Assembly: GCF_008329715.1 (NCBI RefSeq)
Contig: NZ_VTSR01000005.1
Span: forward strand, 248,001-312,000
Source of the DNA: Gimesia chilikensis
GTDB taxonomy: Bacteria; Planctomycetota; Planctomycetia; Planctomycetales; Planctomycetaceae
Length of the DNA: 64,000 bases
Direction: 5' to 3'
Shown here: piece by piece, positions 61,113 to 64,000 of the stretch
How the letters are laid out: each line of letters begins with the position of its first letter
Numbering within the stretch: the stretch's first letter is position 1
Made by a program: the position numbers and the translations under genes
Notes under the pieces: model-generated
What the model saw: only the letters and a program-made list of their open reading frames with translations
Database searches by the model: none
What the model was told of the DNA's origin: nothing

Positions 61113-62411
61113 TCAGTGTTGCGGTTTCTTAAAAACGGAGGCCAGATTCCCTTCTGCATCGAAAGGCAAGTCGAACGGCCCGGAAATAATATCCAGGTCG
61201 TCGCGGCTGTTGATCTCCTCCAGGTACGTTTCGCTGACGACAACTTCGCTCAGTTCTAGCGTGTCGTAAATCTGTACGATGCCACTGGTCTCGGGTTCCA
61301 CCAACCCCACAGTCTGCAGGGCCGCTTCAATGGCTTCGCGGTCATTCGGATACACCAGAGGAACCATCCCGGCGGTAGGATGACTCCCTGTGATTGTATT
61401 AATGCGGGTGCTCTGCCAGTCCACGCCCGCTACGGTCCGCTCATTCGTGAACTCCGCCAGACCGATGCCACACGCGTTGCCATGCGTCTCTTCGGTCAAA
61501 CCGCGAATCATAATTCGTTTGCAGGCGACGACATCCCGCTCCGTGGCGGCATGGTCATTGAACTTCCGTCCGACCACGCAGGCATCCATTCCCGAACCGC
61601 TGATGTTCTTCCCGATCCGATCCACGATCAGCAGATCGATCTTCGGGAATGGCAGTCGCGGGAGCCACTGGCGGGCAATCTCCAGCAGTTCCTTCTCCCG
61701 TTCGTAAAAGTTCTCCGGCGCCACAGCTTCGATCAGGCCGGTCTCGTCGTAGGAATTCTCGACAATCGCCAGGCCACCGATCACGCTGCATTTTTTCAAT
61801 ACCGACGCTGCCACCGCTTTGATGATTTCTTCAAAACTGTGATCTTCAATCGCCCGATGATAGATCTTGGCCCCCTCATGCTTCCCCAGGCCGATCAACA
61901 TCATCTTATGCAGACCCGATTCAATATCCCCCACGAACCGAGTGTGCGGCTTGACCCGACCGCAGACCAGCACATGATCCGCAGCATAGGCGTTCTTATC
62001 AAAATGTACCGGAATCCCGTGCGGCGTCTGGTCGACAATCACCGTCTCCATCGAGGAACGGATCTCCACCCCCATGGCTGCTTCCGTCACCCCATACGAG
62101 GCAATCACCTGCGCCTGACCTTCCGCGGTCCCGCCACCATGACTGCCCATCGCCGGGACAATAAACGGTTCCGCGCCGAGTGACTTCAGGTAATCGACAG
62201 TCGACTTGATAATCAGCGCAATATTGGCAATTCCGCGGCTACCCACAGGCACCGCCACAGAATCCCCCGGTTTAATTACTTCCCCCAGATTCAGCTGCGA
62301 CAAGGCGGCAGTAACCGCGGCTCCGACATCTTTGAGACGCGTCGTGGGGAAGTGCTGGCGGATCCGGTAAGCCTGGGGCAGATTCATGTTCATAGTCGTG
62401 ATTCGATCCAT
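61113..62411 (-). CDS. LarA-like / DUF2088 family protein
   Basis: 432 residues (ATG 62393 is an alternative start). The N-terminal half has the lactate-racemase fold pattern: VAVPVGSRGIANIALII, FIVPAMGSHGGGTAEGQ, then ADHVLVCGRVKPHTRFVGDIESGLHKMMLIGLGKHEGA with His and Lys residues at the places where LarA binds its nickel pincer cofactor. The C-terminal half (SMETVIVDQ ... GSGMDACVVGRKFNDHA) is conserved in DUF2088 proteins. Its substrate is probably an alpha-hydroxy acid, but nickel dependence is not shown. With the RraA-like gene 24 bp downstream it forms a two-gene operon. Confidence 0.82.
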   Translation of the reverse strand: MDRITTMNMNLPQAYRIRQHFPTTRLKDVGAAVTAALSQLNLGEVIKPGDSVAVPVGSRGIANIALIIKSTVDYLKSLGAEPFIVPAMGSHGGGTAEGQAQVIASYGVTEAAMGVEIRSSMETVIVDQTPHGIPVHFDKNAYAADHVLVCGRVKPHTRFVGDIESGLHKMMLIGLGKHEGAKIYHRAIEDHSFEEIIKAVAASVLKKCSVIGGLAIVENSYDETGLIEAVAPENFYEREKELLEIARQWLPRLPFPKIDLLIVDRIGKNISGSGMDACVVGRKFNDHAATERDVVACKRIMIRGLTEETHGNACGIGLAEFTNERTVAGVDWQSTRINTITGSHPTAGMVPLVYPNDREAIEAALQTVGLVEPETSGIVQIYDTLELSEVVVSETYLEEINSRDDLDIISGPFDLPFDAEGNLASVFKKPQH

Positions 62412-62795
62412 TCAGTTCCGGGGGCGGGCAAGCGGGATGGTATCCATGCGTCTGATATATGAAGAGTCTGTTATTGTACGGTATTCTGATCCAATTCCGC
62501 TACACTCCCGACCCTCCGCCTGTCAGAATCAGGGCAGATCGGTAATCGCCGCCGGTTCTCCGGCTGCAGCCCGGAACAGTCTTGTTCTAAAGTCTCGATT
62601 GCGATACCTTTACCAATGGTCCATCCCTCCCGCACCGGCCGAACCCGGATTGGCCGGCAACCAACGTCCGCCGCGAATGCCAGACAACAAGGCCCACGCG
62701 TCAGATCAGGTCTGAGAGGGAAACCATCTGATTACCCAAGAACAATCAGCAGGTCGAAACTGGAAGTCGAGCCTTGTTGCTGCAAGGAAGCAGAT
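62412..62795. other. Divergent intergenic region, nothing specific seen
   Basis: The 384 bp separate the LarA/RraA operon and the plus-strand flagellar-like gene. No repeat family from the 50-60 kb region is present and no convincing open frame. Confidence 0.4.
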
Positions 62796-64000
62796 ATGAG
62801 AAAAAACTTTGAACGGATTATCTTTGCAGTCTCTGTTTGTGTGCTGGCAGGAGTCCTCTTCATTCAGGGCATCCTGTATCTGAGAGATCTGGGATTCACA
62901 GACGAATCCACTCCCGTCACACTCTCACTCTCGCAGGATCCGCATTCTGTCGCTGAACCGGAATCGGCGCTGACTGAGGGCGAACAGGCTCCCCTGGCAG
63001 ATTTTCCACAAATCGAGCTCGCACTCGCCGAAGCCAAAGACGGGACAGAACTCGCAGCCGAAGCACCCACACTCGACGGTCCCCGGCTGACTGTTCCCGA
63101 AAGTGGCCAGGGCAAGATTCTCGCCAACCCCGAGAGTGCCCGCCCCGCACTTCCACTGCTGCCCGCACTGGAAGCCGAACATCCACAAACACCCGGCCCG
63201 CTGATGCCACCTCTCAATGCAGAGCCGCTGGCTGAGAAGCCCAGACAAAGCGATGCCGCTGCTGACAAGCTGATCCGCTCGATCATCAAAGAACATCTGC
63301 CTCACGCCACCCCGGAAGAACTTCAGATCTGGTTCGAAGAGCTCAGAGGCGTCCCCCCCAAAGTCGCGAATGACATGCTCGCCATTCGTAAGCTCCTGCA
63401 GCCCAAAACCGCGCTGCGGATGCCCATCGAAAAATGGGAAGAGCTGAATCCCACACTGGAACTTGCACCGCCGCAACAACAGTCCGTCTCTTCGACGCAC
63501 AACCGTGGCAGCGACCAGGGAGGCTTCATCGGCTTCTCGTCACAGGCCGACCGGGACGAACTCCTGCAGCGTCTGCGGCCCACCGTCGATGCCCTGCGGA
63601 TGTCGCGGGATGTGATCGTCAACAACATCGCCAATGCAGGTACCGTCGGCTTCAAACGATTGAACGTGGAATTTGAAGCGCTCCCCTACGAATACATTGA
63701 AACGCCTGCCAGCGAGAAAAACTCGGCTGCACCGCCGATCGCCGTCGGCATGGGCAGCCAGGTCCTGCAGACCCGACTCTCGCAGACCGCCGGCGAACTG
63801 ATCAGAACCGGCCGCAAGCTCGATGTCGCCATCGAAGGCCAGGGCTTTCTGCAGGTCAGCCTCGGAGAACAAACTTTGTTTACCCGCGCCGGCCGCCTGA
63901 TGATTGACGACCAGCGTCGCCTCTGCCTGCGGGGTTCTCAACAGAATTTCCCACTCGCACCGGAAATCCGTGTTCCGGAATCGGCACACTCGGTGCAGAT
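62796..64000 (+). CDS. Membrane-anchored flagellar hook-basal-body (FlgG-like) protein, partial
   Basis: The frame opens at ATG 62796, five bases after AGGAAG, and runs off the window after 401 codons. A membrane helix (FERIIFAVSVCVLAGVLFIQGIL) near the N-terminus is followed by about 210 residues of acidic, Pro/Ala-rich linker, then a helical part (PEELQIWFEELRGVPPKVANDMLAIRKLL). From about residue 245 the sequence is flagellar: LRMSRDVIVNNIANAGTVGFKR matches the N-terminal ANNIANxxTxGFK motif of FlgB/C/F/G, and GELIRTGRKLDVAIEGQGFLQV and LFTRAGRL match the FlgG/FlgE central domain. Ordinary FlgG is exported without any N-terminal anchor, so this is a specialised rod- or hook-like protein. 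Confidence 0.85.
   Translation, partial: MRKNFERIIFAVSVCVLAGVLFIQGILYLRDLGFTDESTPVTLSLSQDPHSVAEPESALTEGEQAPLADFPQIELALAEAKDGTELAAEAPTLDGPRLTVPESGQGKILANPESARPALPLLPALEAEHPQTPGPLMPPLNAEPLAEKPRQSDAAADKLIRSIIKEHLPHATPEELQIWFEELRGVPPKVANDMLAIRKLLQPKTALRMPIEKWEELNPTLELAPPQQQSVSSTHNRGSDQGGFIGFSSQADRDELLQRLRPTVDALRMSRDVIVNNIANAGTVGFKRLNVEFEALPYEYIETPASEKNSAAPPIAVGMGSQVLQTRLSQTAGELIRTGRKLDVAIEGQGFLQVSLGEQTLFTRAGRLMIDDQRRLCLRGSQQNFPLAPEIRVPESAHSVQ

Overview
The window looks like chromosomal DNA from a planctomycete, most probably a Gimesia/Planctomyces-type member of the Planctomycetales. The evidence is a set of families expanded in that phylum: paired DUF1549/DUF1553 and DUF1501 proteins, an ECF sigma factor coupled to a FecR-like membrane protein, DUF1080 and DUF1207 proteins, secreted ceramidase-like and HEAT proteins, a CobA-HemD fusion and a FloA/NfeD pair. 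This assignment comes from gene content only; there is no rRNA gene in the window, and I saw no tRNA, CRISPR array, prophage or intact insertion sequence.

Layout. 0-12 kb: mostly minus-strand envelope genes (a ~1186-residue secreted/membrane protein, an HTTM membrane protein with a small partner, a DUF1207 protein, a secreted orphan) plus the sirohaem/tetrapyrrole fusion cobA-hemD and a plus-strand ceramidase-like protein. 12-15 kb: ABC-2 permease, TrkA, PilZ protein. 15-22 kb: a minus-strand block with an SDR, an ECF sigma factor overlapping a fused anti-sigma-like/DUF1549/DUF1553 protein, and a DUF1549/DUF1553 + DUF1501 pair. 22-29.5 kb: an SDR, a PilZ protein, and a plus-strand type II fatty-acid-synthase-like cluster (FabZ, FabG, a 128-residue ACP, a second FabZ, FabF) followed by an alpha/beta hydrolase with a cysteine nucleophile. 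29.7-36 kb: a receiver-only response regulator and a two-gene operon of an SbcD/YhaO-like protein whose metal ligands are replaced and an SbcC/YhaN-like ATPase with a membrane hairpin and a helix-hairpin-helix tail. 36-42.3 kb: CinA, a GT4 glycosyltransferase, an orphan basic protein, FloA, NfeD and a DUF1080 protein, all minus strand. 42.6-49.7 kb: a small DUF3311-like protein with a sodium:solute symporter carrying a ~190-residue insertion, a YbgC-like thioesterase and a LolD/FtsX-type ABC transporter.

From about 50 to 60.4 kb the gene density falls and intergenic repeats accumulate: a 186-bp element with imperfect terminal inverted repeats (two full copies, one shortened, one end fragment), small hairpins with compensatory base changes between copies, a TTTCGTG triplet motif in three places, a 75-nt imperfect palindrome and a 22-bp tandem repeat. 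Between them lie a small helix-turn-helix protein, two small cytoplasmic proteins of immunity-like families, a HEAT protein, ilvD, an ABM monooxygenase, a GAF/sigma-54 activator and a secreted jelly-roll protein. The last 4 kb hold an RraA-like gene behind a LarA/DUF2088-like gene and, running off the end, a flagellar FlgG-like protein with an N-terminal membrane anchor.

The points most worth a second look are the apparently inactive YhaO partner of a membrane-bound, HhH-tailed YhaN; the specialised FAS II cluster; the membrane-anchored FlgG-like protein; and the 186-bp inverted-repeat element family. All family calls were made by eye from translated sequence; no database search was run.
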